Assembly: GCA_964019135.1 (NCBI GenBank)
Contig: OZ025258.1
Coordinates: forward strand, 4,545,961 to 4,609,960
DNA length: 64,000 bases
Direction of reading: 5' to 3'
DNA from: Arenicola marina
Lineage: Eukaryota; Annelida; Polychaeta; Arenicolidae
Part shown: positions 44,401 to 54,500 of the stretch, in pieces
Layout of the letters: each line of letters opens with the position of its first letter
Numbering within the stretch: the stretch's first letter is position 1
The notes under the pieces: model-generated
Databases searched by the model: none
Told to the model about the DNA's origin: nothing
Seen by the model: the letters and a program-made list of their open reading frames with translations, nothing else
Translations under genes and position numbers: made by a program

Positions 44401-47400
44401 TGGGCCGAGGGGGGTCCTCACATACTGACGACAGACACAGTCATTAGGACAGACAGCCATGTAACCAGACATGTCCAACTGCAGGGTCGAGCCCTCACTG
44501 GGCCGAGGGGGGTCCTCACATACTGACGACAGACACAGTCATTAGGACAGACAGCCATGTAACCAGACATGTCCAACTGCAGGGTCGAGCCCTCACTGGG
44601 CCGAGGGGGGTCCTCACATACTGACGACAGACACAGTCATTAAGACAGACAGCCATGTAACCAGACATGTCCAACTGCAGAGTCGAGCCCTCACTGGGCC
44701 GAGGGGGGTCCTCACATACTGACGACAGACACAATCATTAGAACAGACAGCCATGTAACCAGACATGTCCAACTGCAGGGTCGAGCCCTCACTGGGCCGA
44801 GGGGGGTCCTCACATACTGACGACAGACACAGTCATTAGGACAGACAGCCATGTAACCAGACATGTCGAACTGCAGGGTCGAGCCCTCACTGGGCCGAGG
44901 GGGGTCCTCACATACTGACGACAGACACAGTCATTAGGACAGACAGCCATGTAACCAGACATGTCGAACTGCAGGGTCGAGCCCTCACTGGGCCGAGGGG
45001 GGTCCTCACATACTGACGACAGACACAGTCATTAGGACAGACAGCCATGTAACCAGACATGTCCAACTGCAGGGACGAGCCCACACTGGGCCGAGGGGGG
45101 TCCTCACATACTGACAGACACAATCATTAGGACAGACAGCCATGTAACCAGACATGTCCAACTGCAGGGTCGAGCCCTCACTGGGCCGAGGGGGGTCCTC
45201 ACATACTGACGACAGACACAATCATTAGGACAGACAGCAATGTAACCAGACATGTCCAACTGCAGGGTCGAGCCCTCACTGGGCCGAGGGGGGTCCTCAC
45301 ATACTGACGACAGACACAATCATTAGAACAGACAGCCATGTAACCAGACATGTCCAACTGCAGGGTCGAGCCCTCACTGGGCCGAGGGGGGTCCTCACAT
45401 ACTGACGACAGACACAGTCATTAGGACAGACAGCCATGTAACCAGACATGTCGAACTGCAGGGTCGAGCCCTCACTGGGCCGAGGGGGGTCCTCACATAC
45501 TGACGACAGACACAGTCATTAGGACAGACAGCCATGTAACCAGACATGTCGAACTGCAGGGTCGAGCCCTCACTGGGCCGAGGGGGGTCCTCACATACTG
45601 ACGACAGACACAATCATTAGGACAGACAGCCATGTAACCAGACATGTCCAACTGCAGGGTCGAGCCCTCACTGGGCCGAGGGGGGTCCTCACATACTGAC
45701 GACAGACACAATCATTAGGACAGACAGCCATGTAACCAGACATGTCCAACTGCAGGGTCGAGCCCTCACTGGGCCGAGGGAGGTCCTCACATACTGACGA
45801 CAGACACAGTCATTAGGACAGACAGCCATGTAACCAGACATGTCCAACTGCAGGGTCGAGCCCTCACTGGGCCGAGGGGGGTCCTCACATACTGACGACA
45901 GACACAATCATTAGGACAGACAGCCATGTAACCAGACATGTCCAACTGCAGGGACGAGCCCACACTGGGCCGTGGGGGGTCCTCACATACTGACAGACAC
46001 AATCATTAGGACAGACAGCCATGTAACCAGACATGTCCAACTGCAGGGTCGAGCCCTCACTGGGCCGAGGGGGGTCCTCACATACTGACAGACACAATCA
46101 TTAGGACAGACAGCCATGTAACCAGACATGTCCAACTGCAGGGTCGAGCCCTCACTGGGCCGAGGGGGGTCCTCACATACTGACAGACACAATCATTAGG
46201 ACAGACAGCCATGTAACCAGACATGTCCAACTGCAGGGACGAGCCCACACTGGGCCGTGGGGGGTCCTCACATACTGACAGACACAATCATTAGGACAGA
46301 CAGCCATGTAACCAGACATGTCCAACTGCAGGGTCGAGCCCTCACTGGGCCGAGGGGGGTCCTCACATACTGACGACAGACACAATCATTAGGACAGACA
46401 GCCATGTAACCAGACATGTCCAACTGCAGGGACGAGCCCACACTGGGCCGAGGGGGGTCCTCACATACTGACGACAGACACAATCATTAGGACAGACAGC
46501 CATGTAACCAGACATGTCCAACTGCAGGGTCGAGCCCTCACTGGGCCGAGGGGGGTCCTCACATACTGACAGACACAATCATTAGGACAGACAGCCATGT
46601 AACCAGACATGTCGAACTGCAGGGTCGAGCCCTCACTGGGCCGAGGGGGGTCCTCACATACTGACGACAGACACAATCATTAGGACAGACAGCCATGTAA
46701 CCAGACATGTCCAACTGCAGGGTCGAGCCCTCACTGGGCCGAGGGGGGTCCTCACATACTGACGACAGACACAATCATTAGGACAGACAGCCATGTAACC
46801 AGACATGTCCAACTGCAGGGACGAGCCCACACTGGGCCGAGGGGGGTCCTCACATACTGACAGACACAATCATTAGGACAGACAGCCATGTAACCAGACA
46901 TGTCCAACTGCAGGGACGAGCCCACACTGGGCCGAGGGGGGTCCTCACATACTGACGACAGACACAATCATTAGGACAGACAGCCATGTAACCAGACATG
47001 TCCAACTGCAGGGTCGAGCCCTCACTGGGCCGAGGGGGGTCCTCACATACTGACAGACACAATCATTAGGACAGACAGCCATGTAACCAGACATGTCGAA
47101 CTGCAGGGTCGAGCCCTCACTGGGCCGAGGGGGGTCCTCACATACTGACGACAGACACAATCATTAGGACAGACAGCCATGTAACCAGACATGTCCAACT
47201 GCAGGGACGAGCCCACACTGGGCCGAGGGGGGTCCTCACATACTGACAGACACAATCATTAGGACAGACAGCCATGTAACCAGACATGTCCAACTGCAGG
47301 GTCGAGCCCTCACTGGGCCGAGGGAGGTCCTCACATACTGACGACAGACACAATCATTAGGACAGACAGCCATGTAACCAGACATGTCCAACTGCAGGGT

Positions 47401-50400
47401 CGAGCCCTCACTGGGCCGAGGGGGGTCCTCACATACTGACGACAGACACAATCATTAGGACAGACAGCCATGTAACCAGACATGTCCAACTGCAGGGACG
47501 AGCCCACACTGGGCCGAGGGGGGTCCTCACATACTGACAGACACAATCATTAGGACAGACAGCCATGTAACCAGACATGTCCAACTGCAGGGACGAGCCC
47601 ACACTGGGCCGAGGGGGGTCCTCACATACTGACGACAGACACAATCATTAGGACAGACAGCCATGTAACCAGACATGTCCAACTGCAGGGTCGAGCCCTC
47701 ACTGGGCCGAGGGGGGTCCTCACATACTGACAGACACAATCATTAGGACAGACAGCCATGTAACCAGACATGTCCAACTGCAGGGTCGAGCCCTCACTGG
47801 GCCGAGGGGGGTCCTCACATACTGACGACAGACACAATCATTAGGACAGACAGCCATGTAACCAGACATGTCCAACTGCAGGGACGAGCCCACACTGGGC
47901 CGAGGGGGGTCCTCACATACTGACAGACACAATCATTAGGACAGACAGCCATGTAACCAGACATGTCCAACTGCAGGGTCGAGCCCTCACTGGGCCGAGG
48001 GGGGTCCTCACATACTGACGACAGACACAATCATTAGGACAGACAGCCATGTAACCAGACATGTCCAACTGCAGGGACGAGCCCACACTGGGCCGAGGGG
48101 GGTCCTCACATACTGACGACAGACACAATCATTAGGACAGACAGCCATGTAACCAGACATGTCCAACTGCAGGGACGAGCCCACACTGGGCCGAGGGGGG
48201 TCCTCACATACTGACAGACACAATCATTAGGACAGACAGCCATGTAACCAGACATGTCCAACTGCAGGGTCGAGCCCTCACTGGGCCGAGGGAGGTCCTC
48301 ACATACTGACGACAGACACAATCATTAGGACAGACAGCCATGTAACCAGACATGTCCAACTGCAGGGACGAGCCTACACTGGGCCGAGGGGGGTCCTCAC
48401 ATACTGACGACAGACACAATCATTAGGACAGCCAGCCATGTAACCAGACATGTCCAACTGCAGGGACGAGCCCACACTGGGCCGAGGGGGGTCCTCACAT
48501 ACTGACGACAGACACAATCATTAGGACAGCCAGCCATGTAACCAGACATGTCCAACTGCAGGGACGAGCCCACACTGGGCCGAGGGGGGTCCTCACATAC
48601 TGACGACAGACACAATCATTAGGACAGCCAGCCATGTAAACAGACATGTCCAACTGCAGGGTGGGGGGGGGACCCACACCATTCATCTCGTTTCGTAAAC
48701 CCTCTGACCCTATGGACTGAATGCCAATAGCTTGGCTGACTACTCTACTGGGGTAACCACCCCAATGGTCTGGTGGTTAGCGCGCTCGGCGTTGTCGACT
48801 GAGCTCGGCCAGGCCAGTCGTCGTGCCAGGAGCTCCAGGGGTTCGCGCCCCTACTACACATTTATTATTCGTGCAGAATAAAGATCTCATTTCTTAAAAA
48901 TACAATTCATTTATTTTGCAGAGCAAAGATTGCAGGCAATAAAGTTACACTTGTTGTCGGTTGTATGTACCAAGGCCTTTGAACCTTCAGAGATCCAATA
49001 CACATCATATATATACTTAACCACTACAGATATAAACTCCAAATATACAGAAACGTATATTTGCTATCATGGTCTTAAAGTCTTAATGTTCTTGCCACGT
49101 AACGTGTATAATATTATTGTAATTGTGAACCAATTGCCAGATGTTAATAGTCAGTTATATGTTGTTGTTCTCAAGAGTATGTAAATCATATAGTTATAAG
49201 GATACATCATATGGTTATAAGGCCGACAGCCTGATTGTCCCACTGACCTTTGTGTGGCACTGGGCAGGGGTAGGTTGTGACTTCAGCCTCAGTCATGGCT
49301 AGAACGACAAGGCAGACGCCCCAGCATGAGATAGTCGGCACGCCACACACCAGGCAAGGGGTGGTTACATTGTAAAATTACTGGTATCATGCAAAATGTA
49401 AGATTGATCACAATCACGAGTACATGTAATGTCTCAGATTTAACATGGCTGCCATCCTGTCAAGCTGAATACCTTCACATACTTCTTGCAAGCGCATTTG
49501 TGTTGTGACAGGTTTGGGGTTGGGTGTGTGTGCGGGGGAAAGGGGGTGGGGGCGGGGGAGGGGGTAAGGTAACGTTAACTTGCGACTGGCAACTTTTAAA
49601 CACTTTCTATCTGTAATGTGTCAAGATAAAATGTAAACCAGTCAAACATCCACTTTTTGCTCTGTGGCCCTGGATGGCGTTGGATGGAGAAACCTGGAAA
49701 TTAATACTCTGAAGAGGCGTAATGTATCAGGAGGGGAAATAAGTGTCTATTGGCTACATTATATATGTGACATATGTTGGACTAGAGCCAAGGACTCACC
49801 TGGCAGTGGCGAGCAGGGCTGGGTAAGGAAGAACCAGTTGTAATGTCTCTCACACTGGTTCCTGGAGCGGGTCTGTAGCTGACTTGCAACATCAGACCTT
49901 TGATACGAAAAGAATGATAAGCTAAAAAATAATAGGCTGAGACAGTGACACCGGAAACGAAAGATTACTGTTATGACCAGCAGGAGCAGGACGCCATTTA
50001 CCAGAAGTCGTGAACACCAAATGATTTTGCTTGTTCATTGTCTACATTGGCCTGTCAGTCTCCTAATATTCATACTGTCTTGTCATAAAAATGATATCAA
50101 GCATTATGAATTTTACAGGACAGGAGAGCCAGTCAACTCACCAGTTTCCAATGCCACAGTCAGCTATAGCTTCCAACAGCTGTAACTCCTCAGCAGCTGT
50201 CCAACCTCCTTTAAACAGCTGGAAATCATTCTTCTGCAAGTTTATATGTAGTACCACATCATTTAGTGTCCAGTCAGATGTTCAACACATAAGGATATAC
50301 TTCTATATACAATGTAGCTGCATGCTGGCCAATGTAGAGCTCCAAGCCAAAAACGTTATTGTTAGTGACATCAATTGATAAACTGTTATTTTCAATTGTA

Positions 50401-50844
50401 ATATAAATCTTATGCCATTGTTCAATTGTAATTGTTAACTACTTTGAAATTAAGTCCTTCCATAAAATGATTTGAGGCAGCTAGGGATCAATGTATACTG
50501 ACAAAGGAATAACCTTCAGTGACTATACAAGACAGGTATATTCTGCTTAATATATAGCAAACAGATCCAAATTTAGTAGTAGCATGTCAATTGCACAAAT
50601 TATAACAACACTATTAAATATTAATAATATTAATCTACAATAACAAATTGTTATATTTTCCATTATTGGTACTTACAACCACTTCATACTTGTGATCACT
50701 GTGGTGTTGGCGAAGTTGCAATCCACGTGCAAAGCACCTTAAACAAATGTTGACTTTTTGGGGCCGACACTCAGCACACTGGATGAAGGGTTCTGTGAGG
50801 GGTGACCCACACCCTGGGCAGAGCCTCGTCACACGCCCAGACAT
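34159..50844 (-). CDS. TADA2A: TADA2A (transcriptional adapter ADA2), 12 coding exons
   Basis: ADA2 subunit of GCN5/PCAF histone acetyltransferase complexes, nuclear. Coding exons on the minus strand, high to low: 50844-50677, 50233-50142, 49897-49800, 49298-49248, 44035-43864, 43508-43446, 43184-43141, 42814-42701, 38429-38269, 37181-37094, 35019-34946, 34359-34159. The sum is 1326 nt (441 aa plus stop); human TADA2A is 443 aa. The start Met (50844) lies two bases inside an exon with a good acceptor, so a 5' UTR exon is expected upstream. Phases agree at every junction. Two ends are less sure: exon 5 (43864 chosen because 43874 breaks the frame) and exon 10 (37094 or 37100). Five of the twelve exons have their splice-site edge copied into a minisatellite, and the stop codon lies in another. 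Confidence 0.93.
34373..34670. repeat. 17-bp minisatellite in TADA2A intron 11, about 17 copies
   Basis: Unit TACAGTGATACAAGCCT/GTCT, within 15 bp of the exon 12 acceptor. No exon sequence in the unit. Confidence 0.93.
34671..34945 (-). other. Rest of TADA2A intron 11, no feature seen
   Basis: AT-rich single-copy sequence. I see no gene or repeat beyond a short duplication TTATATTCAGTATCATCGCC at 34670-34710. Confidence 0.4.
35040..37110 (-). repeat. 38-bp array of TADA2A exon 10 end plus donor, about 54 copies
   Basis: On the minus strand the exon ends CACAGTCCATGCCCAGTG followed by TGTGTACGTATAGTG. The unit reads ACAGTCCATGCCCAGTGTGT, GTACGTATAG, TGTACATC. Each therefore has the exon end and the candidate donors GTGTGT and GTACGT. 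The array fills almost all of intron 10 up to the exon 11 acceptor. Confidence 0.95.
37185..37362. repeat. 30-bp tandem repeat before TADA2A exon 10, 6 copies
   Basis: Plus-strand unit AAAACATGTGTACACGTCAT then ACTCGGCCTC. It lies between the 40-bp array and the exon 10 acceptor. Open frames arise because 30 is a multiple of 3. Confidence 0.92.
37363..38300 (-). repeat. 40-bp array of TADA2A exon 9 end plus donor, about 23 copies
   Basis: On the minus strand the exon ends CAGTGATGTCCTGGCCTTAA then TACAG/gtgacg. The unit is the same 29 nt of exon end followed by GTGACGTCATG. Only the copy at 38269 is joined to unique exon sequence and gives the right phase. Confidence 0.96.
38830..38999 (-). 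mobile_element. tRNA-derived SINE
   Basis: Minus strand: GACCGATAGCTTAGTGGGTG (A-box-like), GGTGGTTCGCGCCCAG (B-box-like), then GATCCCATGTCCTTCGCAAA and GGTCATGGCTCCGC. It matches the element at 52411. Direct repeats CAAGTAAA at about 38822 and 39000 look like target site duplications. Confidence 0.75.
39072..42740 (-). repeat. 48-bp array of TADA2A exon 8 end plus donor, about 76 copies
   Basis: Minus-strand unit: GCTGGGAGAAACTGATGGAA, AGTCTGCACT, GTGAGTACATTGTGGAAG. The first 30 nt are the exact end of exon 8 and the rest starts with a strong donor (GTGAGTA). Two unit classes (ATTGTG/CTTGTG, GAGAAA/GAGACA) are interleaved. About nine units of 46 bp lacking two bases (GTGCACTTTCC) occur in two clusters, about 40.0-40.3 and 40.9-41.3 kb. 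Very long open frames on both strands are created by this array. Confidence 0.97.
42701..43508 (-). CDS. TADA2A: TADA2A exons 6-8: central helical region
   Basis: Exons 43508-43446 (DEGVVVDVYENVLRERQRRK), 43184-43141 (ILRDHGLINMSKHI) and 42814-42701 (YDKTMSAITMETLKVFRRLL then GWEKLMESLH). They align with human VVDIYHSRLKERQRRK, IIRDHGLINL and the MRRFARIVGPVEHDKFIESH segment. Exons 7 and 8 both end in a donor that is tandemly duplicated downstream. Confidence 0.9.
43081..43160 (-). repeat. Two-copy duplication of TADA2A exon 7 end plus donor
   Basis: Minus strand: ATGAGCAAACACATTG/gtaag occurs at the exon edge (43141) and again 34 bp downstream (43107), separated by CGCACTGTGATC. Only the first copy is preceded by the rest of the exon. 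Confidence 0.93.
43205..43345 (+). mobile_element. Copy of the element seen at 7160-7470
   Basis: Shares GTAACGTCGGGGGCCGG, followed by AGGAATAAAGGTTAC. Lies in TADA2A intron 6. Confidence 0.4.
43580..43775. repeat. AT-rich tandem repeat in TADA2A intron 5
   Basis: Imperfect units of about 26 bp, AATATAAATTCAATAATATA then AACTAA. Confidence 0.75.
43864..44035 (-). CDS. TADA2A: TADA2A exon 5: ADA2-specific region
   Basis: Encodes EDPPRPSEGSTLQFDMSGYM and then ARGDFMVEHDNYAEMNLRDI, matching the DDPPRP...DMAGYMPARADF segment of human TADA2A. Its acceptor (GTCAG/TATGTG) and first about 70 nt are the master copy of the 98-bp array that extends upstream. The donor at 43864 (AAA/gtgtct) is weak but is the only one that keeps phase with the next exon. 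Confidence 0.85.
43965..48662 (-). repeat. 98/95-bp array of TADA2A exon 5 acceptor plus exon start, about 48 copies
   Basis: Minus-strand unit: TGTCTGTCGTCAG/TATGTG acceptor, then exon start GAGGACCCCCCTCGGCCCAG to GTTACATGGCTG, then CTGTCCTAATGATTG. The last copy (44035) runs into unique exon 5. Two classes exist: 98 bp (TCGTCAG) and 95 bp (TGTCAG), and GGCTCGACCC against GGCTCGTCCC. A variant making AATGTAACC recurs about 980 bp apart (44250, 45230), and a seven-unit order recurs with a period of about 677 bp (46654 and 47331). Confidence 0.97.
48745..48890 (+). mobile_element. tRNA-like SINE
   Basis: AATGGTCTGGTGGTTAGCGC (A-box-like), CAGGGGTTCGCGCCCCTAC (B-box-like), tail TTCGTGCAGAATAAAGATCT. 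In TADA2A intron 4. Confidence 0.6.
48900..49247 (-). other. TADA2A intron 4 remainder, no feature seen
   Basis: AT-rich single-copy sequence. No gene or repeat that I can support. Confidence 0.4.
49248..50233 (-). CDS. TADA2A: TADA2A exons 2-4: SANT/Myb domain and linker
   Basis: Exons 50233-50142, 49897-49800 and 49298-49248. The SANT signature is visible as GGWTAAEELQLLEAIADCG, then IGNW, DVASQLQ and RNQCERHYNWFFL. The exon junction splits the GNW Trp codon (TG/G), as phase requires. The third exon encodes MTEAEVTTYPCPVPHK. Confidence 0.88.
49505..49572 (+). other. G-rich tract with quadruplex potential
   Basis: GGTTTGGGGTTGGG, then GCGGGGGAAAGGGGGTGGGG and GCGGGGGAGGGGG. Several runs of four or more G with short loops, on the non-template strand of TADA2A intron 3. 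Confidence 0.55.
50677..50844 (-). CDS. TADA2A: TADA2A exon 1 (coding): ZZ zinc finger
   Basis: 56 residues starting MSGRVTRLC. Zinc ligands appear as CxxC pairs at residues 9/12, 23/26 and 34/37, with His at 47/48 and 51, the ZZ-type pattern of ADA2. The start was chosen as the first Met in the exon; it aligns with the short N-terminus of the family. Donor GTT/gtaagt. Confidence 0.92.
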
Positions 50845-50846
50845 CT

Positions 50847-51847
50847 CTGTCAAATCAACAGTCAATAAGTATTGCATATCCATAACAGAACTTTCATGTG
50901 CATGAAGGATACATGGTTTACTGCTTGATGGTCACCTGTCTAGATTGCAGGAAATGATTTCGCTATTATATACACATGTATATAGGCTAAATATTTTCCA
51001 GTGACAGTTTTCCATTTTTTCAGTGAAGGATTAGATTACATTACACCTCTAATATTAAGCATTTGGTATTGACATACAGTATTAAAATTATTACAATCCT
51101 CCTACTGGCGACCAACCATATAATTTTAAGCTTTAGAGCATATTCAAGATATAGGAAACAGAGGCAGAGACTGAGGATTAAGCCTGGGAGGGCTGGGGTA
51201 TATGGCAAAGAATGAAACGCATATGCATACCTCTGTTTTATACATTTCTATTTGTAACTGTCACTTGTCATGAGCAAAAATTTACATATCTTGTAAATAG
51301 TGAGTCAAAATGATAATTTGGAGCTTGGAATTGATTTTTGACCTCCATATCCCATATCCAATTGTTAATTTCCAGAATGAGCTAAGCACAGGTATCCCCT
51401 GCACAGATCTACCCTTGATACCACTGGAAACACTGTGTAAGAAACTTACTTAAGGCTTACTTACCTAAGGAGTAACAACCGAAAGTGTCAAACTTGCTAT
51501 TTACCTGTTTACCAGTAGAAGTTGGCTTTATATAAATGAGAACTCCAGCTTGTCCAGGGGGATCCAAATATTTACGTGTGTGCGACCTTAAATAACCCCT
51601 TTCGTACAATTTTGACGTCGCAATGTAAACCTCGGCATACATTACACAAAGAAAGTTTAAGCATAGTAAATTTTTATACTTCTTCTGCTATATCTTATGC
51701 ATGAGTACATATTTTGGTCGCATACCAGACGCCTGTGTTACTTAGAGAGGTTCTGCACCGGGGTTCTGCCTCTTCCATTTCCTGTGGCCGCGGTGAGAGG
51801 GGCAGAGTGCAGTTGTCCGGGAAACAAAGACGCTTTACAACAGAAAG
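50847..51847. promoter_or_regulatory. Shared TADA2A/TXNDC17 upstream region (head-to-head)
   Basis: About 1 kb separates the two divergent start codons. It must hold at least one non-coding TADA2A 5' exon and both promoters. I see no TATA box at a convincing spacing. The part next to TXNDC17 (51755-51847) is more GC-rich, with CpG and GCCGCGG, which may mark a TATA-less promoter. Confidence 0.4.
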
Positions 51848-54420
51848 ATGGTGAAAACAATCCACGTGGAGGGCTTTGACGCCTGCATGAAGTCCATAGA
51901 TGAAGAAAAGGGCAAAACCATATACGTACTTTTCAGCGGTAGCGTGACAGAGGACGGCAAAAGTTGGTGTCCAGATTGTGTCTCAGGTACCCGACCAAGC
52001 ACGTCTCACACCACTAAATCTCAAATTTGGGGATCCCAGCGGTTTCGCCAGACGTCATAACGGACACATATAAGTTTATAGTGTAACAGTTACAAGACCA
52101 TCCATGATGCATTACGCCTTTTACTTCATATTATATATCATTTTCATTAACAGGGTATAAATTGTGGTTTATTTGATGCATAAATGGTATAAACGTCACG
52201 AGCTTGATAACATTATGCTTCCTTAGCCTACGTGTTAGATGTTTGCCACGGTTTTCAGCTGATCCAGTGATAAAGGATTGTCTCAAAGCCGCGGCTGAAG
52301 ACGCTGTGTACATTTATTGCGGAGTTGGAGGCAGAGATTTGTAAGTAACTTACTAAGCTTACTGATAAGGAACCAGTTAAATTATTATAGCGGTTTCAGC
52401 AATATAGTCGGGGGCTGGCTCGATAGCTCAGTGGGCTAGAGCGCTCGCATTGGCGGCACATGGGTCGGTGGTTCGAGCCCCGCTGTGCCCATGTCTGTGT
52501 GGTCGCAGGTTAAAGATCCCATGTCCTTCTTCGCACAGAGTACGGGGTTACCCCAGGGACATGGCTTCCCTCTCTCTCCCTTCTCCCATTGACGCGATAT
52601 GACCAAAAGTGGTTAAAGCCCCCTGAATATACAACCAATCAGCAATATGGTCCAATTCCAGTGTCGATTTTTCAAAATTTCCAGGGTCGATCGAATGTGG
52701 AATTTTCACGACGTTCCGTGTCGCTTTTTGGCTAAATTCAGTGTCGTTTTTTTAATGCCACCATCTGTGTCGATGTCCCTTTTTCAGATCCTCAGTGTCT
52801 GAATTTGGTGGTCAATGTCGAATGTCAATTTTTCTAATATTCTTGTGTCGCGTGTCGTTATTTACCCCTCCCAGACACCCACTAGATGGAAACACAATTC
52901 ATCAGTTAACTACGGAATGGCTCACTTAAAGTGACGAGGGTCGTGAAGGGACAGGAATTCCTGCTTCACGCACGCGGTTATCTGCAGTGGGGAGGGGGGA
53001 ATGATGTACACGTCATAAGGAGTGAGGGGTAAACCAGGTCGTTCTCCCACGTTAAGGCGAAACATTGTTTCAAAATAGCTCACGTATGAGTTACGCCTCA
53101 GTCATCATTTACTGTAATGATCCGTGGTTCTATGGAAGATGACCGGGATGACCGGTCGACCAATGAGACTGGAAATGTAGTAAGAAATGTACCTGTATGA
53201 TACGCATTTCATTGATACATGTCTATTTCCGATTCCTCCTCTGGAAGGCCAGACATTGATACATGTCTATTTCCTATTCCTCGGCTGGAAGGCCAGACAT
53301 TGATACATGTCTATTTCTGATTCCTCCTCTGGAACGACCAGACATTGATACATGTCTATTTCCGATTCCTCCTCTGGAAGGCCAGACATTGATACATGTC
53401 TATTTCCGATTCCTCCTCTGGAAGGCCAGACATTGATACATGTCTATTTCTGATTCCTCCTCTGGAACGACCAGACATTGATACATGTTCATTTCCTATT
53501 CCTCGGCTGGAAGGCCAGACATTGATACATGTCTATTTCCGATTCCTCCTCTGGAACGACCAGACATTGATACATGTTTATTTCCTATTCCTCGGCTGGA
53601 ACGACCAGACATTGATACATGTTTATTTCCTATTCCTCGGCTGGAAGGCCAGACATTGATACATGTTTATTTCTTATTCACCAGCTGGAAGGACCAGACG
53701 AATGTGTTTCGCACCAACAGTCAAACCAAGCTCAAGTGTGTTCCCACTCTGCTCAAGTGGGGTAGCGTAAGTTACCGCTGATACCCTGACCAGACACATG
53801 ACCCCAATGGTTCACACGGGGAGGGGGGGGGGGGGGGGCAAGGGGTTATTTTCGTTCGTCGGGAATGGGATTTATAATTAACCGTGAACTGGAAATGAGG
53901 AAAATAAGAACTGGGAATGTGTCGTTAGCCCGCCGCCGTGATCAAGGATTTTCATTAATCGTGAACGGGGAATTTTCATATTAAACAACCGTGAATCGGG
54001 AAATCGTCAATTTAGTATCATGTATCCGCACTTCCATTGTATGCCGGGAATTCTTGTTTTAATTCATCGTGATCGGGTAATAAAGAAATTGATTCGTCGT
54101 GATATGGAAACATGACCCCGCCCCCACTTGTCCCTCCCCCCTTTCACATGGAGGCGATTTTGTACGAATTGTAGCTCTGAATAAATAGTTTTGTTTAATA
54201 CAATATATATTTATTTTATGGGGTTAACGTTAGATATTGACCAGATCGGAGATCTTCGCTAATCGATTGATAAAGAAGCATACATGTACAGAGCGTCTTT
54301 GCCTGGTGGTCCATAGGTAATAATGTAAACATGCGCTCCAATCTCTTTCAGCCGCAGAGATTGGAAGAGGAGCAGTGTTCACACTCCGGCCTCGTGCAGA
54401 TGATGTTTGAAGAAGATTGA
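51848..54420 (+). CDS. TXNDC17: TXNDC17 (thioredoxin-like TRP14), 4 exons
   Basis: Cytosolic 14-kDa thioredoxin-related oxidoreductase, in vertebrates reduced by thioredoxin reductase. Exons 51848-51986, 52259-52340, 53685-53766 and 54352-54420, phases 0-1, 1-2, 2-0 and 0-stop. Total 372 nt, 123 aa, the same length as human. The redox motif WCPDC (Cys41 and Cys44) follows the strand GKTIYVLFSGS. Later family blocks are ADPVIKDCLKAA, FWKDQTNVFR, LKCVPTLLKWG with the cis-Pro, and PQRLEEEQCSHSGLVQMMFE to the stop. The first in-frame ATG was chosen. The exon 3 acceptor lies in a tandem array; intron 2 also holds a SINE. Confidence 0.95.
52406..52638 (+). mobile_element. Full-length tRNA-derived SINE
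   Basis: Head with CTCGATAGCTCAGTGGGCTA (A box) and GGTGGTTCGAGCCCCGC (B box), then the body GTCGCAGGTTAAAGATCCCA and CCAGGGACATGGCTTCCCTC. Flanked by the direct repeat TCAGCAATAT (52396 and 52639), a target site duplication. Best copy of the SINE family seen in this window. In TXNDC17 intron 2. Confidence 0.85.
52660..53214 (+). other. TXNDC17 intron 2 remainder
   Basis: 52660-52870 is full of dispersed GTGTCG and GTCGAT words (for example AGTGTCGATTTTTC, CGTGTCGCTTTTTGG), perhaps a decayed tandem repeat. Nothing recognisable in the rest. Confidence 0.4.
53215..53695 (+). repeat. 43-bp array of TXNDC17 exon 3 acceptor plus exon start, about 11 copies
   Basis: Unit: TTGATACATGTCTATTTCCG, ATTCCTCCTCTGGAAGGCCA, GAC. 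The true junction is TTCTTATTCACCAG/CTGGAAGGACCAGAC. The unit holds the polypyrimidine stretch and the first 14 nt of the exon. In the spare copies the AG is changed (CCTCTGG, CGGCTGG), so only the last copy is a working acceptor. Confidence 0.93.
53819..53840 (+). repeat. G homopolymer-rich tract
   Basis: GGGGA followed by 17 G. Prone to length error. Otherwise 53767-54351 (TXNDC17 intron 3) shows only short CGTGAA/CGGGAA words. Confidence 0.6.
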
Positions 54421-54494
54421 GACCAAATCGCAGAATTTCCGCTGTATACTGACACAGTATTGTGTGTGGCTCTATTCTATTCACATTCGCATTG

Positions 54495-54500
54495 AATAAA
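54495..54500 (+). terminator. Probable TXNDC17 poly(A) signal
   Basis: AATAAA 75 nt after the stop codon at 54418-54420, giving a short 3' UTR. Confidence 0.65.

Noticed and set aside
52411..52490. tRNA gene
   Set aside because: A and B boxes are present, but the sequence runs on into a SINE body with target site duplications and related copies elsewhere.
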